A model generated the notes under the pieces. It ran no database searches. It was given only the letters and a program-made list of their open reading frames with translations, and was not told the origin of the DNA. A program made the position numbers and the translations under genes. From Desulfovibrio cuneatus DSM 11391 (lineage in GTDB: Bacteria; Desulfobacterota; Desulfovibrionia; Desulfovibrionales; Desulfovibrionaceae), in contig NZ_KE387018.1 of the NCBI RefSeq assembly GCF_000430005.1, positions 44,412 to 108,411 of the forward strand: a stretch of 64,000 nt of DNA, in the 5' to 3' direction. This document shows, one piece after another, positions 54,969 to 64,000 of this stretch; position 1 is the stretch's first letter, and every line of letters begins with the position of its first letter.

Positions 54969-57900
54969 TTATGAAAGAACTATCTCCACCGTATGCTCCT
55001 GCTTGTCATTACCCATGGTAATTATGGGAACTTTCTGCCCTACTCCGTCCAGCGTAACATGCACGGTGCCTGTTTTTTCAGGCCGTTGTGTCACCGTAAT
55101 ATGGTACATTGTTTCCTGGTGCCTGTAGTGTGCGCTAAAACCACTCCAATGGGCTGGCAGGCAGGGGTTGCATAGCAACTGGTTGCCTTCGCGCGTAAGC
55201 CCCAACAGCGACTCTGTCATCAAGCGGTATGTCCAGGCGGCTGCCCCTGTGTACCATGTCCAGCCGCCACGCCCAACATGCAATGGGGCCGCGTACACGT
55301 CCGCCGCCATGACATAGGGTTCCACTTTATACACTGCCACTTCTTCTGGTGTTCTGCCGTGGTTAACCGGATTGATTATGTGCAGCACTTCCCATGCCCG
55401 CTCCGCATCGCCTAGTTGTGCAAACGCCATGGCCGCCCATACGGCGGCATGGGTATACTGGCCGCCATTTTCCCGTACGCCGGGTACATAGCCCTTAATA
55501 TAGCCAGGATTCATAGCTGAAGAATCGAACGGTGGCTCAAAAAGCTGCACAAGCCTGTGCTTTCGGTCAATCAGGTGTTTATCCAGCGAATCCATGGCCT
55601 TGCGGGCTTGTTCCATATCCCCAGCCCCGGAAAGCACAGACCAGCTCTGCGCAATGGAATCTATGCGACATTCAGGGTTCAGGAAAGAGCCAAGGGGTGA
55701 ACCATCGTCAAAATAGGCGCGGCGGTACCAATCGCCCCCACACTCACCGTCCCAGGCATGCAGGGCGATATTACGCCGCAACGTAGTGGCTTCTTCCAGG
55801 CAAAGCGCTGCAAAGGGTGCATCGCCCCGCTTGGCAGCAACGCTGCTAAAGGCAGTAAGCACCGTATGCAGGAAAAAAGCCAGCCACACACTTTCTCCCT
55901 GGCCATTCCTGCCCACCAGGTCCATACCGTCGTTCCAGTCTCCAGAACCCATAAGCGGTAAACCGTGCACCCCGAAGGTAAGGCCGTTGTTTATGGCCCT
56001 GGTACAATGCTCATACAGGCTGGCGGATTGCTCGGAGCGCCCTGGCAGGTCATAGTAGGATTCTTCATCCGCCTTTAAAAGACGCCCATCAATAAAGTAG
56101 ACGGGTTCATCCAGCACTCCGGTATCCCCCGTGGACACTACATAACGGCAAACCGCCAGCGGCAGCCAAAGGGAGTCGTCCGAACAATGGGTACGCACCC
56201 CCCGGTCTAAGGGAGGGTGCCACCAGTGCTGCACGTCGCCCTTGGGGAATTGATGGGCTGCGCACAAAAGCAGGTGTTCGCGTACAAGATCAGGCCGGGC
56301 ATGAATAAGGGCCATGGCGTCCTGCAACTGGTCGCGAAAACCAATTGCTCCGCCGGATTGGTAGGTTGCACTGCGTCCCCAAAAGCGGCACGCCAAGGTT
56401 TGATATACCAGCCAGCCATTGGCCAGCAGGTTGAAGGCCTGGTCTGGCGTTTTCACCTGAAGAGCACCCAAAGTATATGTCCAATGTTCCCCTACCTTGT
56501 TCAGGGCGGTGTGTGCGGCTTCTGCCCCTGCGTACCGGTGAAGCAGGGCTCTGGCGTCTTCCAGGTTTTTCCCCACGCCCAATGTAAAGACAACGTCCTT
56601 TTCTTCACCATTTCCCAGGAAGAACACCACCTGAATAGCGGCACAGGGGTCCATTGCGGCCCCCACTCTACCAGAAAGTTTTGCGCGGGACATGGCAGCC
56701 GGAGCGCCCAGGGTGCCGTTGCGTCCAATAAATTCCGTCCGGTCGCCGGAAACACTCGCTATAGGAGAATCCACTCCAAAAAATGCCGTGCGGTTGGGGA
56801 ATTCAGTATTATAAGGATTGTGGGCCAATATCGAACGTGTATCCGGGGCTATTTCTGTAACCACATGCATGCAATAACGTGCGCGCAAGTCGCCAAGCAC
56901 CCATTCCGCATAGCCCGTGGCGGAAAGTTTGCGGGCCCGCCCTGAAACGTTGCGTATTTTTAATGAAGAAAACTTCACCGCTCCATCCAGGGCCACATAG
57001 ATACGCAATTCAGAATAAATGCCGTCTTCCGTATGCTCAAAAACACTGTACCCAAAACCGTGCCGGGTTACATAGGGGCTTTTTCCTGGGCACGGCGCGG
57101 GCGTAGGCGACCAGTAGTGCCCGCTGCCTTCATCGCGCAGGTAAAAAGCTTCCCCCCGCCCATCGGTTACGGAATCATTACCCCAGGGAGTAAGGCGGAA
57201 TTCATGGGCGTTTTCGCTCCATGTGTAGGCCGGGCCGCTTTCCGAAACAACTGAGCCAAAATGCGGGTTGGCCAGCACATTCACCCAAGGTGCCGGGGGC
57301 AACTGCCCCGGTGCGTTATTTGCTCCCACGGCTGTGGTAATAACATACTCCCTTCCATCCTGGGTAAAACCCCCCAGCCCGTTGTAAAACAACAGGTCAG
57401 GGCGGGCTTCTGGACGCGCTGGGGGAAATACTGCAACAGGCTTTTCCACAATAGTTAAGGCGGGAATAAGGGGCTTTTTAACCTGGTAACCTGTAATTTG
57501 TTCAGACAATGTCCCCATGGCGTCGCTTAGTATAACCCTGGCAACGGTCTGAAAAAGAATGCGGTCTTCGTCCACTATCCTATCCGCAGCTCGCACAAAA
57601 ATCCCCCCTGGCCTGTCTATCAGGTTCGCGCCGTTTCCTGCGGTAATAAGCCCCATAATCTGGTCATGCAGCAACTGCCGGTACCCGACCTGGTCTTCAT
57701 TCCATATCACCAAGTCTACCACCAGGCCTTTGAGCCGCCAGTATTCATGGGCTTGCAGGAGTTGGCGCACAAGGTCAATATTCTCGAGGTCTTCAATTTT
57801 CACAAGTACTATGGGTAAATCACCGGAAATGGCATACCCCCACAGGCCTGATTGCCCCCGCCTGTTTTTGATAAGTACACTTTCAGGCGCCCGAAGTGAG

Positions 57901-60900
57901 GCGTTAGCATAGATGATAGAACTTGCCAGACGGTTGTATAAATGGGCGTCGGCTTCCGATGCCCCCAATTGGCGCAGGAGCACCTGCCCGTGTGTCCAGG
58001 TCATACCCAAGGCTCTGTCGGCAATGTGTCTGTCGCGGTAAGTATTAATAAGGTTCACCGCTGTTTCGCGGGTTTCACCAATGCCAGTAACCATGTCTAT
58101 GGTAACGGATTGTTCCGCATCCAGCGTTATGCGGGCGCGGATAGCAACAATGGGGTCAAGCACAGAACCTTCACGGCCAGAAAGGTCAGAACCCAAACCT
58201 TCTCGCGAATTTGCACCCTGGCACACGGGGTCCATGGCCTGCGGGTTTGCCGTGCTGCGCCCACGCCCAATAAACTCCTGCCGATCCGTTTCATAGCTCA
58301 TTGCGTCCGCTTCAACACCATGCACTGCCATGGTGTGCAGCATCCATGGAGTTTTTTCGTTTGCCGACCTTTTGCGGCGAGAACACAAAATAGCCTGTTG
58401 CTCCGGCACAATTTGGGTTTGCACAAACAGCTTGCTGAATGCCGGGTGCAGGTCATCCGCCAGGGGCAGGGCCAGAACAACTTCCGCAAAGCTGGTAACT
58501 TCAATGGTACGGGGATGCGAAGAACGGTTGGTAATGCGAATTCGCCGCAATTCTATGTCGTCTTCCAAAGAAACAACAACTTCCATATGGGTGTCATAAT
58601 CGCAATCCTGGCGATTAAATTCTGCCCGCCCTTCTGAGAATATGGCCTGAAACCGGGTGGAAGCTTTGCACAATGGCTGGTAAGGGGTAGACCAAAATTC
58701 TCCGCCTGCAACATCCTTGATGTAACAAAACATGCCCCAGTTATCGCTGGTGCTGTCTTCACACCAGCGAGTTATCGCCATATCCCGCCAGCGGCTATAC
58801 CCGCCCCCGGCCTGAGTGAGCATAACATGGTAGCTGCCGTTGGAAAGCAACTGCACTTCCGGCTGCGGCGTATTGGGGGTTTCAAAAATACGCAAAGGCG
58901 TTGCCTGGGGGCCGGAAGCCCGTATACGTTCGGGGTGCACACTGGTATGGGCGTAAGAGTTGGAAACCTCCGGCACCCGTTCTTGTAGCAGCAGCATTGT
59001 TGCCTGGAACAATGGTTCTGCGGCAAAGCGCTTGAGCATGGGAGCACCGAGTAACAGGTGGGAAAACGCCAGCAGGCTCATGCCCTGGTGGTGGGCCATG
59101 AAGGAATGGACCACACTACAGGTTTGCCCCCGCGGCACACGTGAAGGTGTGTAGTCTATGGCTTCATACAGGCCGAATTGCCCTTCAAAATTTTCCGCTG
59201 CCAGGCGCTGTAAATTCATGCAGGCCTCGCCTGGGGCTACCAGCAATGCCAGGGCTGAAGCATAGGGCGCAATAACCAATTCTGCGGCCAGGCCGCGCTT
59301 TAAACCAAGGCCCGGCACACCAAATGCCCGGTACTGGTAGTTCAACGAGGCATCAAAAGCGTTGTACCCGCATTCAGAAATCCCCCAAGGCACACCTTGC
59401 AGCTTGCCATAGGCAATTTGCCGGGAAACAGCCACCTTGCACGTTTCGTCTAAAAGCGTGTGCTTAAAGCCTGGCATAATAAGGAGCGGCATCAAGTATT
59501 CAAACATAGACCCGCTCCAGGAAAGGAGAATAGGCTCACCAGCGGAACTGGTAAGAAGACGCCCCAAGGCAAACCAGCTTTCCTGTGGCAACACCCCTTG
59601 GGCAATGCCCACAAAGTTGGTTAGCCTGGCTTCAGAGGCCAACAGGTCATAGAACCCGGCATCCTGCCTGAGTTCATTAACATTATAGCCAATACTCAAA
59701 AGGCGACGTTCAACATCATACAAAAAGTCATAGTCCATTTGGGTGAACAACGTGCATTGCTGGCATACTTCGGTTATTCGTTCCCTCCTGGCATTGGCTT
59801 GCCCGCTCCCTGTTTTTATAAGTTCTTGCAGGGCAATTACCACATTGGCATTGCCCCCCGGCGTGGTGTGCCATGCCGCAAACCGTGGGGCCAAGCTGGT
59901 TTCCAACTCTGCCAATTCGCGCAAGGTAAGCAGCCTGTCCAGTTCGGGGAAAACATCCAGAAGGTGCTGTGCAACAGGCAACTGAACCCACGGGCAAAGT
60001 AACCCAAGCTCATTTTGGGCGTTGCGGCATTGCCGTTCAAAAGCCCTCACCCACCACAAAAACTCATTTTCCGTACTCTCGCCTGCTGCCACCTGTTCAG
60101 AAAGCACTTCTGCCGCAGCAGTGCCAAGCTGAGTAAGAGCAAGCTGTGTGGCACCCAGGGTGGCAGGAAGGTTTTGCACTATTGTGTTCATCTGGTGCTG
60201 CAACAGAATGAATGGAGAAGATTTTGTACCAGCTTGAAGAACCGGTTCGCGCATTTCAAGGGTGAGACTATCTTGGGCAATGTGCAGGGTGTCGCATAGG
60301 TTTGTGAAAATTTGACTTTCATGAATAGGCCGGTCGGGAATTTCCGCCAAACCAGAATGCAAGGTCAAAAGGTGCCCGGCAAGGTTACCGCTATCCACCG
60401 AAGAAACATACAAAGGCGACAAAGGCAAAAGGGATTGCGTGTCATACCAGTTATAAAAATGCCCGCGGAAACGCTCCAGGCGGTTCATGGTCTGAAACGC
60501 TTTTTCAGTACGCTCTACAAGCTCGCCTGCCGTAAGCGTCCCAAAGTCATACGCACAAAGATTGGCCAAAAGCGCAATACCCATGTTAGTTGGCGAGGTA
60601 CGGTGGGCTATTCTGGCAACAGGTTGTTCCTGGTAGTTGTCGGGGGGCAGCCAGTTGTCTGCCGGACCCACAAAGGTTTCAAAAAAGCGCCAGGTTTTTC
60701 TGGCCAGTTTTCGAAGAAAAACAAGTTGTTCCGCTGTTAGTTGTTCCTGTTGCGGCACCAACGGCCGGCTTACCCACCACATAACAGCCGAGGAAACCAA
60801 CCAAAGAGCCAACAGAGGCAAAACGGCAACCCTGGCCAGTTCCCCCCCAGGGTTTACAAAAAGCAGGAGTAGCGCTCCGGTTACCGCTATCACCGGGCAA

Positions 60901-63806
60901 ATCCACATAAACTGGAAAGCGCCTCGCAAGCTGGTATCGTCATGGAGGTTGGCCCCGGCAGAAGGGCTCCACTCCAGTAAATGCTTATGGGAAGCAAGCA
61001 CCCGCCACATTGTGTGGCTTATGGCTTTCACACTGAACAGGGCTTCATGGGGCAAACAAAAAAGAGAAAGCAACGCCTGAATGCAATGCCTTCCTGTCTG
61101 GCGCACAGTGGCGCTTACGTGCTGGCGCAAACTCATGTCTGCCGATTTTTGGAACAGTCTCAAGGCAGAAGAAAGCACATAGGGCAAGAAGATAAGACCC
61201 ACCACCGCCAAAGACCACAACAGGGGTGAAGGTGACACGCCCCAACCAACAATCAACAGGCATATCAATGCGGGGGAGGTTAAACTGCGGCGCAGGTTGT
61301 CAAGAATTTTCCAGCGGGACAATGCAGACAGTGGGTTTTGGCATAGCTGCCCGGCAGGGGCAGGCACCGTTGGCAAAATCCAACTTGCTATCTGCCAGTC
61401 TCCACGAATCCAGCGGTACCGCCTGCTTACATCCATGCTATAGCGAGCTGGGTATTCTTCATACAGTTGTACGTCGCTTACCAGCCCAGACCGGGCGTAG
61501 CAGCCTTCCAAAAGGTCATGGCTTAAAATTCTGTTCGCGGGCAAACGTTCACCCAGGGCCTGTTCAAAAATGGCAACATCGTAAATACCCTTGCCAATAA
61601 ACGAACCTTCTGCGAACAGGTCTTGGTAGGTATCCGACGATGCCCCGGTATAGGGGTCTATTCCTGTCTCGTTTGAGCATAGTTGAGCGTAACGTGAACG
61701 AGTGCTCCCCGGCAGGCCGGCTGCCACCCTGGGCTGTAAAATACCATAGCCCGCCACAACACGTTTCAGGCTTTTGTCGTAGCGGGCCTGGTTAAGCGGG
61801 TGCGCCATGGTGCCAATAAATTGCCGTGCTGAATCACGGGCCAATTGGGTGTCGGCATCAAGGGTAATTACATACTTTACCGCAGAAAGTACCGTTGTGT
61901 CCCCTGTGATATGAGAAAATTTGTCCCGCTTTCCACTGAGTAAAAAACTGTTTAAATCGGCTAACTTCCCGCGTTTTCTTTCATAGCCCATCCACAGTGA
62001 TTCCTGAAAATTCCAAAGACGCGGGCGGTGAAAAAGAAAAAATGAATCACCAGATTTCCCTGTGTACTTACGATTCAAGGCATCAATCCTGGCATGAGCG
62101 GCTTCCAGCAAGGGTGTGTCTGCCGGGGTGCTTTGCGCGTGAGCATCGGCAAAATCTGTAAGCAACGCAAATTGCAGGTGCTTGTCACGGTTGGCTAAGA
62201 AGTAAACTTCCAGGTCCGTGACCAATTTTTCGACATTTTGGGCACTTAACAGCATGGTGGGAACAACCACAAGAGTTCGCAATTCTTCTGGTATTCCTTG
62301 CGAAAAATCAAGACGCGGCAAGGGCCGTGGTGTAACGAACAGGGCTGTTAGCCTGTTCACCAAAGCACACGCCACATGGCCCCCGCCCATCCAGGAAAGC
62401 AACCCAATGGCATATAGTGGCCACCCAGTTACGCCTTGGCGTGCGGCTAACGCAACAAAACAAGCCGCCACAAGGCCGGTAAGCAGTAAAATTCCCCCGC
62501 TATACCACAGCAAAGGGAACGTTTGGCAAACCCGCAGCAAACTTTTGCCAAAGGGCAAAGCAATTCCTGCGCTTTGCTCCAGCAACGGCAAGCCTTCGCC
62601 AATAATATAATAGCCCACATGCCAGGTGCGTTTGTCACATCCTGGCCCAGGTGCGGGCAAGCCGTTATGGCGTTCTGCGCCTACCTGGGCCAATTCAACC
62701 GCCTTACGGGCCACGTCGTTTTCAGAATACGGGCTTGCTTTCGCCAATTTTTCCAACACATGACGGTAAAGGTCGCGGGTGGCGAAATCCATATCACCGT
62801 AAGCTCCGGCTGGGTCTTCTTTCAGGGTTTGTTCCACATAGCTCAGGCCTTCAACAAAGTCCTGCCAATTCGTGGAATCCAGAATACGCAGGCTGCCTAT
62901 GCAATTGCTCATGGAAACTTGGTTAGTAGACTGGAGCTGGTTTTCCAGGCGCACCAACTGTTCTGTGGTAAGCCCTTTTTCCGCAAGGCGCTGTTCAACC
63001 CAGGTTAAAGGAAGAGCAAGTGCAGGGCCAAGCCCGCGCAAACGGCGTACAAGTTCAGCAACAAACGAACTTGAAAGGGATGGGGTTGAACGAGCCATAT
63101 CGGCAATGGAAAGAATCAGGTTCTTCGGTTTTTTCTCGGCCACTGTTATCATTTGATCAGCCCATGTATTGGCGCTGATACATTCCAGCCTGCTTTCGGC
63201 TATTCTGCTGGCCACTTCCCGCAGTTTATCAACTAAGGCTAACCGCAACATAATGGGAATAGCCCAAAGCTCACCCAGGTTCAGTATAGTTACCGACTGG
63301 TACGCGGCCACCATATTACGCAGGCTGTCTGGGTCCATACGGCCGTCACCATGCGATATAGCCGCAAGGCTAATAGCATAAACACGGGGAAGCCCCGCCG
63401 AAGATGTGTTTAAAAGATGTGGCAATTCCTGGCTGTATCCTTTAGGCAGGTGCCGCCGAGCGGTGCGAATTTGTTCTTCAATCACATAAAAATTATCCAG
63501 CAGCCATTCCCCGGCGGGCGTAATGCGCTGCCCAGCGTCAATATCTTTAACCAGCAGGGCATGGGCACCAAAAAGCACGCGTTCATTGTCATCAAGTCGC
63601 GTAAGAAGGCGGCTACGGGAACGCCCAGGCTTCAGTATGTGCGTGGAGGCAAGAATTTTGCTCTGCTGCGCTTGTTGTTCGGCATTCCGCAGTTCCAAGC
63701 GGAACGGCGGTTCACTTGGTGCAGCTTCGCCTGGGTCGACTGATGAAGAAAACAGGGCCATGATACGGGTAGGTATTGTGCTGACGTATGCAAGAGTGAA
63801 ATTCAT
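54969..63806 (-). CDS. ndvB: Cyclic beta-1,2-glucan synthase (NdvB/ChvB-like)
   Basis: A very large inner-membrane enzyme that makes, elongates, trims and cyclises periplasmic beta-1,2-glucans, used for osmoadaptation and host interaction. The 2945-residue product is of usual length. In order: a long N-terminal cytoplasmic region (1-430), membrane helices (about 435-500), a GT84 glycosyltransferase with VITLDADTQLARDSARQFIG (about 650), further helices near 850-1050, a glucoamylase-like domain (about 1100-1600), and two GH94-type phosphorylase regions, the last with the catalytic Asp in GSGDWNDGMDLVG (about 2624). AAGGAGG precedes the ATG at 63806. It stands alone, convergent with the sulfatase operon. 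Confidence 0.95.
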   Translation of the reverse strand: MNFTLAYVSTIPTRIMALFSSSVDPGEAAPSEPPFRLELRNAEQQAQQSKILASTHILKPGRSRSRLLTRLDDNERVLFGAHALLVKDIDAGQRITPAGEWLLDNFYVIEEQIRTARRHLPKGYSQELPHLLNTSSAGLPRVYAISLAAISHGDGRMDPDSLRNMVAAYQSVTILNLGELWAIPIMLRLALVDKLREVASRIAESRLECISANTWADQMITVAEKKPKNLILSIADMARSTPSLSSSFVAELVRRLRGLGPALALPLTWVEQRLAEKGLTTEQLVRLENQLQSTNQVSMSNCIGSLRILDSTNWQDFVEGLSYVEQTLKEDPAGAYGDMDFATRDLYRHVLEKLAKASPYSENDVARKAVELAQVGAERHNGLPAPGPGCDKRTWHVGYYIIGEGLPLLEQSAGIALPFGKSLLRVCQTFPLLWYSGGILLLTGLVAACFVALAARQGVTGWPLYAIGLLSWMGGGHVACALVNRLTALFVTPRPLPRLDFSQGIPEELRTLVVVPTMLLSAQNVEKLVTDLEVYFLANRDKHLQFALLTDFADAHAQSTPADTPLLEAAHARIDALNRKYTGKSGDSFFLFHRPRLWNFQESLWMGYERKRGKLADLNSFLLSGKRDKFSHITGDTTVLSAVKYVITLDADTQLARDSARQFIGTMAHPLNQARYDKSLKRVVAGYGILQPRVAAGLPGSTRSRYAQLCSNETGIDPYTGASSDTYQDLFAEGSFIGKGIYDVAIFEQALGERLPANRILSHDLLEGCYARSGLVSDVQLYEEYPARYSMDVSRRYRWIRGDWQIASWILPTVPAPAGQLCQNPLSALSRWKILDNLRRSLTSPALICLLIVGWGVSPSPLLWSLAVVGLIFLPYVLSSALRLFQKSADMSLRQHVSATVRQTGRHCIQALLSLFCLPHEALFSVKAISHTMWRVLASHKHLLEWSPSAGANLHDDTSLRGAFQFMWICPVIAVTGALLLLFVNPGGELARVAVLPLLALWLVSSAVMWWVSRPLVPQQEQLTAEQLVFLRKLARKTWRFFETFVGPADNWLPPDNYQEQPVARIAHRTSPTNMGIALLANLCAYDFGTLTAGELVERTEKAFQTMNRLERFRGHFYNWYDTQSLLPLSPLYVSSVDSGNLAGHLLTLHSGLAEIPDRPIHESQIFTNLCDTLHIAQDSLTLEMREPVLQAGTKSSPFILLQHQMNTIVQNLPATLGATQLALTQLGTAAAEVLSEQVAAGESTENEFLWWVRAFERQCRNAQNELGLLCPWVQLPVAQHLLDVFPELDRLLTLRELAELETSLAPRFAAWHTTPGGNANVVIALQELIKTGSGQANARRERITEVCQQCTLFTQMDYDFLYDVERRLLSIGYNVNELRQDAGFYDLLASEARLTNFVGIAQGVLPQESWFALGRLLTSSAGEPILLSWSGSMFEYLMPLLIMPGFKHTLLDETCKVAVSRQIAYGKLQGVPWGISECGYNAFDASLNYQYRAFGVPGLGLKRGLAAELVIAPYASALALLVAPGEACMNLQRLAAENFEGQFGLYEAIDYTPSRVPRGQTCSVVHSFMAHHQGMSLLAFSHLLLGAPMLKRFAAEPLFQATMLLLQERVPEVSNSYAHTSVHPERIRASGPQATPLRIFETPNTPQPEVQLLSNGSYHVMLTQAGGGYSRWRDMAITRWCEDSTSDNWGMFCYIKDVAGGEFWSTPYQPLCKASTRFQAIFSEGRAEFNRQDCDYDTHMEVVVSLEDDIELRRIRITNRSSHPRTIEVTSFAEVVLALPLADDLHPAFSKLFVQTQIVPEQQAILCSRRKRSANEKTPWMLHTMAVHGVEADAMSYETDRQEFIGRGRSTANPQAMDPVCQGANSREGLGSDLSGREGSVLDPIVAIRARITLDAEQSVTIDMVTGIGETRETAVNLINTYRDRHIADRALGMTWTHGQVLLRQLGASEADAHLYNRLASSIIYANASLRAPESVLIKNRRGQSGLWGYAISGDLPIVLVKIEDLENIDLVRQLLQAHEYWRLKGLVVDLVIWNEDQVGYRQLLHDQIMGLITAGNGANLIDRPGGIFVRAADRIVDEDRILFQTVARVILSDAMGTLSEQITGYQVKKPLIPALTIVEKPVAVFPPARPEARPDLLFYNGLGGFTQDGREYVITTAVGANNAPGQLPPAPWVNVLANPHFGSVVSESGPAYTWSENAHEFRLTPWGNDSVTDGRGEAFYLRDEGSGHYWSPTPAPCPGKSPYVTRHGFGYSVFEHTEDGIYSELRIYVALDGAVKFSSLKIRNVSGRARKLSATGYAEWVLGDLRARYCMHVVTEIAPDTRSILAHNPYNTEFPNRTAFFGVDSPIASVSGDRTEFIGRNGTLGAPAAMSRAKLSGRVGAAMDPCAAIQVVFFLGNGEEKDVVFTLGVGKNLEDARALLHRYAGAEAAHTALNKVGEHWTYTLGALQVKTPDQAFNLLANGWLVYQTLACRFWGRSATYQSGGAIGFRDQLQDAMALIHARPDLVREHLLLCAAHQFPKGDVQHWWHPPLDRGVRTHCSDDSLWLPLAVCRYVVSTGDTGVLDEPVYFIDGRLLKADEESYYDLPGRSEQSASLYEHCTRAINNGLTFGVHGLPLMGSGDWNDGMDLVGRNGQGESVWLAFFLHTVLTAFSSVAAKRGDAPFAALCLEEATTLRRNIALHAWDGECGGDWYRRAYFDDGSPLGSFLNPECRIDSIAQSWSVLSGAGDMEQARKAMDSLDKHLIDRKHRLVQLFEPPFDSSAMNPGYIKGYVPGVRENGGQYTHAAVWAAMAFAQLGDAERAWEVLHIINPVNHGRTPEEVAVYKVEPYVMAADVYAAPLHVGRGGWTWYTGAAAWTYRLMTESLLGLTREGNQLLCNPCLPAHWSGFSAHYRHQETMYHITVTQRPEKTGTVHVTLDGVGQKVPIITMGNDKQEHTVEIVLS

Positions 63807-64000
63807 AACGGCGACCTCCTTGTTCTGTGTAATTCGAATTCCTCAGCAAAATTACGAGGATTCGGATGGAACGGCCGCGCCTTGGAATAACGGGGGTTGT
63901 ATTGGATGCAAGTCAGAAAAGGCCAGTTGTGCAGCCTTTTGTGGGCCAGGCAGAATGAAATAGCTGTCCATACCCTTGAGCTAGCGTACTATAGCCGCAT
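63807..64000. other. Promoter region upstream of the glucan synthase gene
   Basis: No gene can be supported here. An imperfect hairpin (CGAATTCCTC with GAGGATTCG, about 63834-63864) lies 30 bp upstream of the ndvB-like gene and may be part of its leader. Confidence 0.35.

Overview
The window looks like a chromosome segment of a Gram-negative anaerobe of the Desulfovibrio/Bilophila type (Desulfobacterota). The pointers are a tungsten-type aldehyde ferredoxin oxidoreductase, TRAP and TTT tripartite transporters, an anaerobic (radical-SAM) sulfatase-maturing enzyme, very large hybrid histidine kinases, a PagP lipid A acyltransferase and an NdvB-type cyclic glucan synthase. The family assignment is inference from gene content only; no marker gene is present.

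Layout. 1-5150: type II-C CRISPR-Cas locus with cas9 and cas2 on the minus strand, cas1 convergent on the plus strand, and a tracrRNA candidate divergent from cas9. No CRISPR repeats lie in the window, so the array must be elsewhere. 5281-6339: tRNA-Ala(GGC) and pagP. 6668-19842: signal-transduction region with a FIST sensor/hybrid kinase operon, an orphan 5TM membrane protein, a second large hybrid kinase, tRNA-Leu(GAG), a PhnD-like binding protein followed by a sensor gene cut off after about 35 codons, and a Cache-domain chemoreceptor.

20490-37849: about 17.3 kb of phage-derived genes with a complete contractile tail (terminator, sheath, tube, frameshifted assembly chaperone, tape measure, Dit-like protein, plug, hub, spike, gp25-like, gpJ-like, DUF2612-like, tail fibre, fibre chaperone), a full lysis set (holin, SLT endolysin, nested Rz/Rz1 spanins), a Mor-like activator and a LexA-like CI repressor. 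There is no capsid, portal, terminase, integrase or transposase gene. This is best read as an R-type tailocin, a headless phage-tail bacteriocin, with a visible regulatory circuit: repressor, operator over a divergent promoter, Mor-like activator, and two copies of a 32-bp element ahead of the lysis and tail operons.

37970-46714: a LacI-type regulator and a minus-strand operon dctP-dctQ-dctM, aldehyde ferredoxin oxidoreductase, malic enzyme, a 3-hydroxyisobutyrate-dehydrogenase-family enzyme and a MoaD/ThiS-like protein, probably uptake and oxidation of an unknown hydroxy or oxo acid. 47669-54760: a plus-strand operon of TTT transporter (TctC/TctB/TctA), choline-sulfatase-like enzyme, ROK-type regulator and anaerobic sulfatase-maturing enzyme, probably import and hydrolysis of choline-O-sulfate or a similar sulfate ester. 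54969-63806: a single 2945-residue cyclic beta-1,2-glucan synthase on the minus strand.
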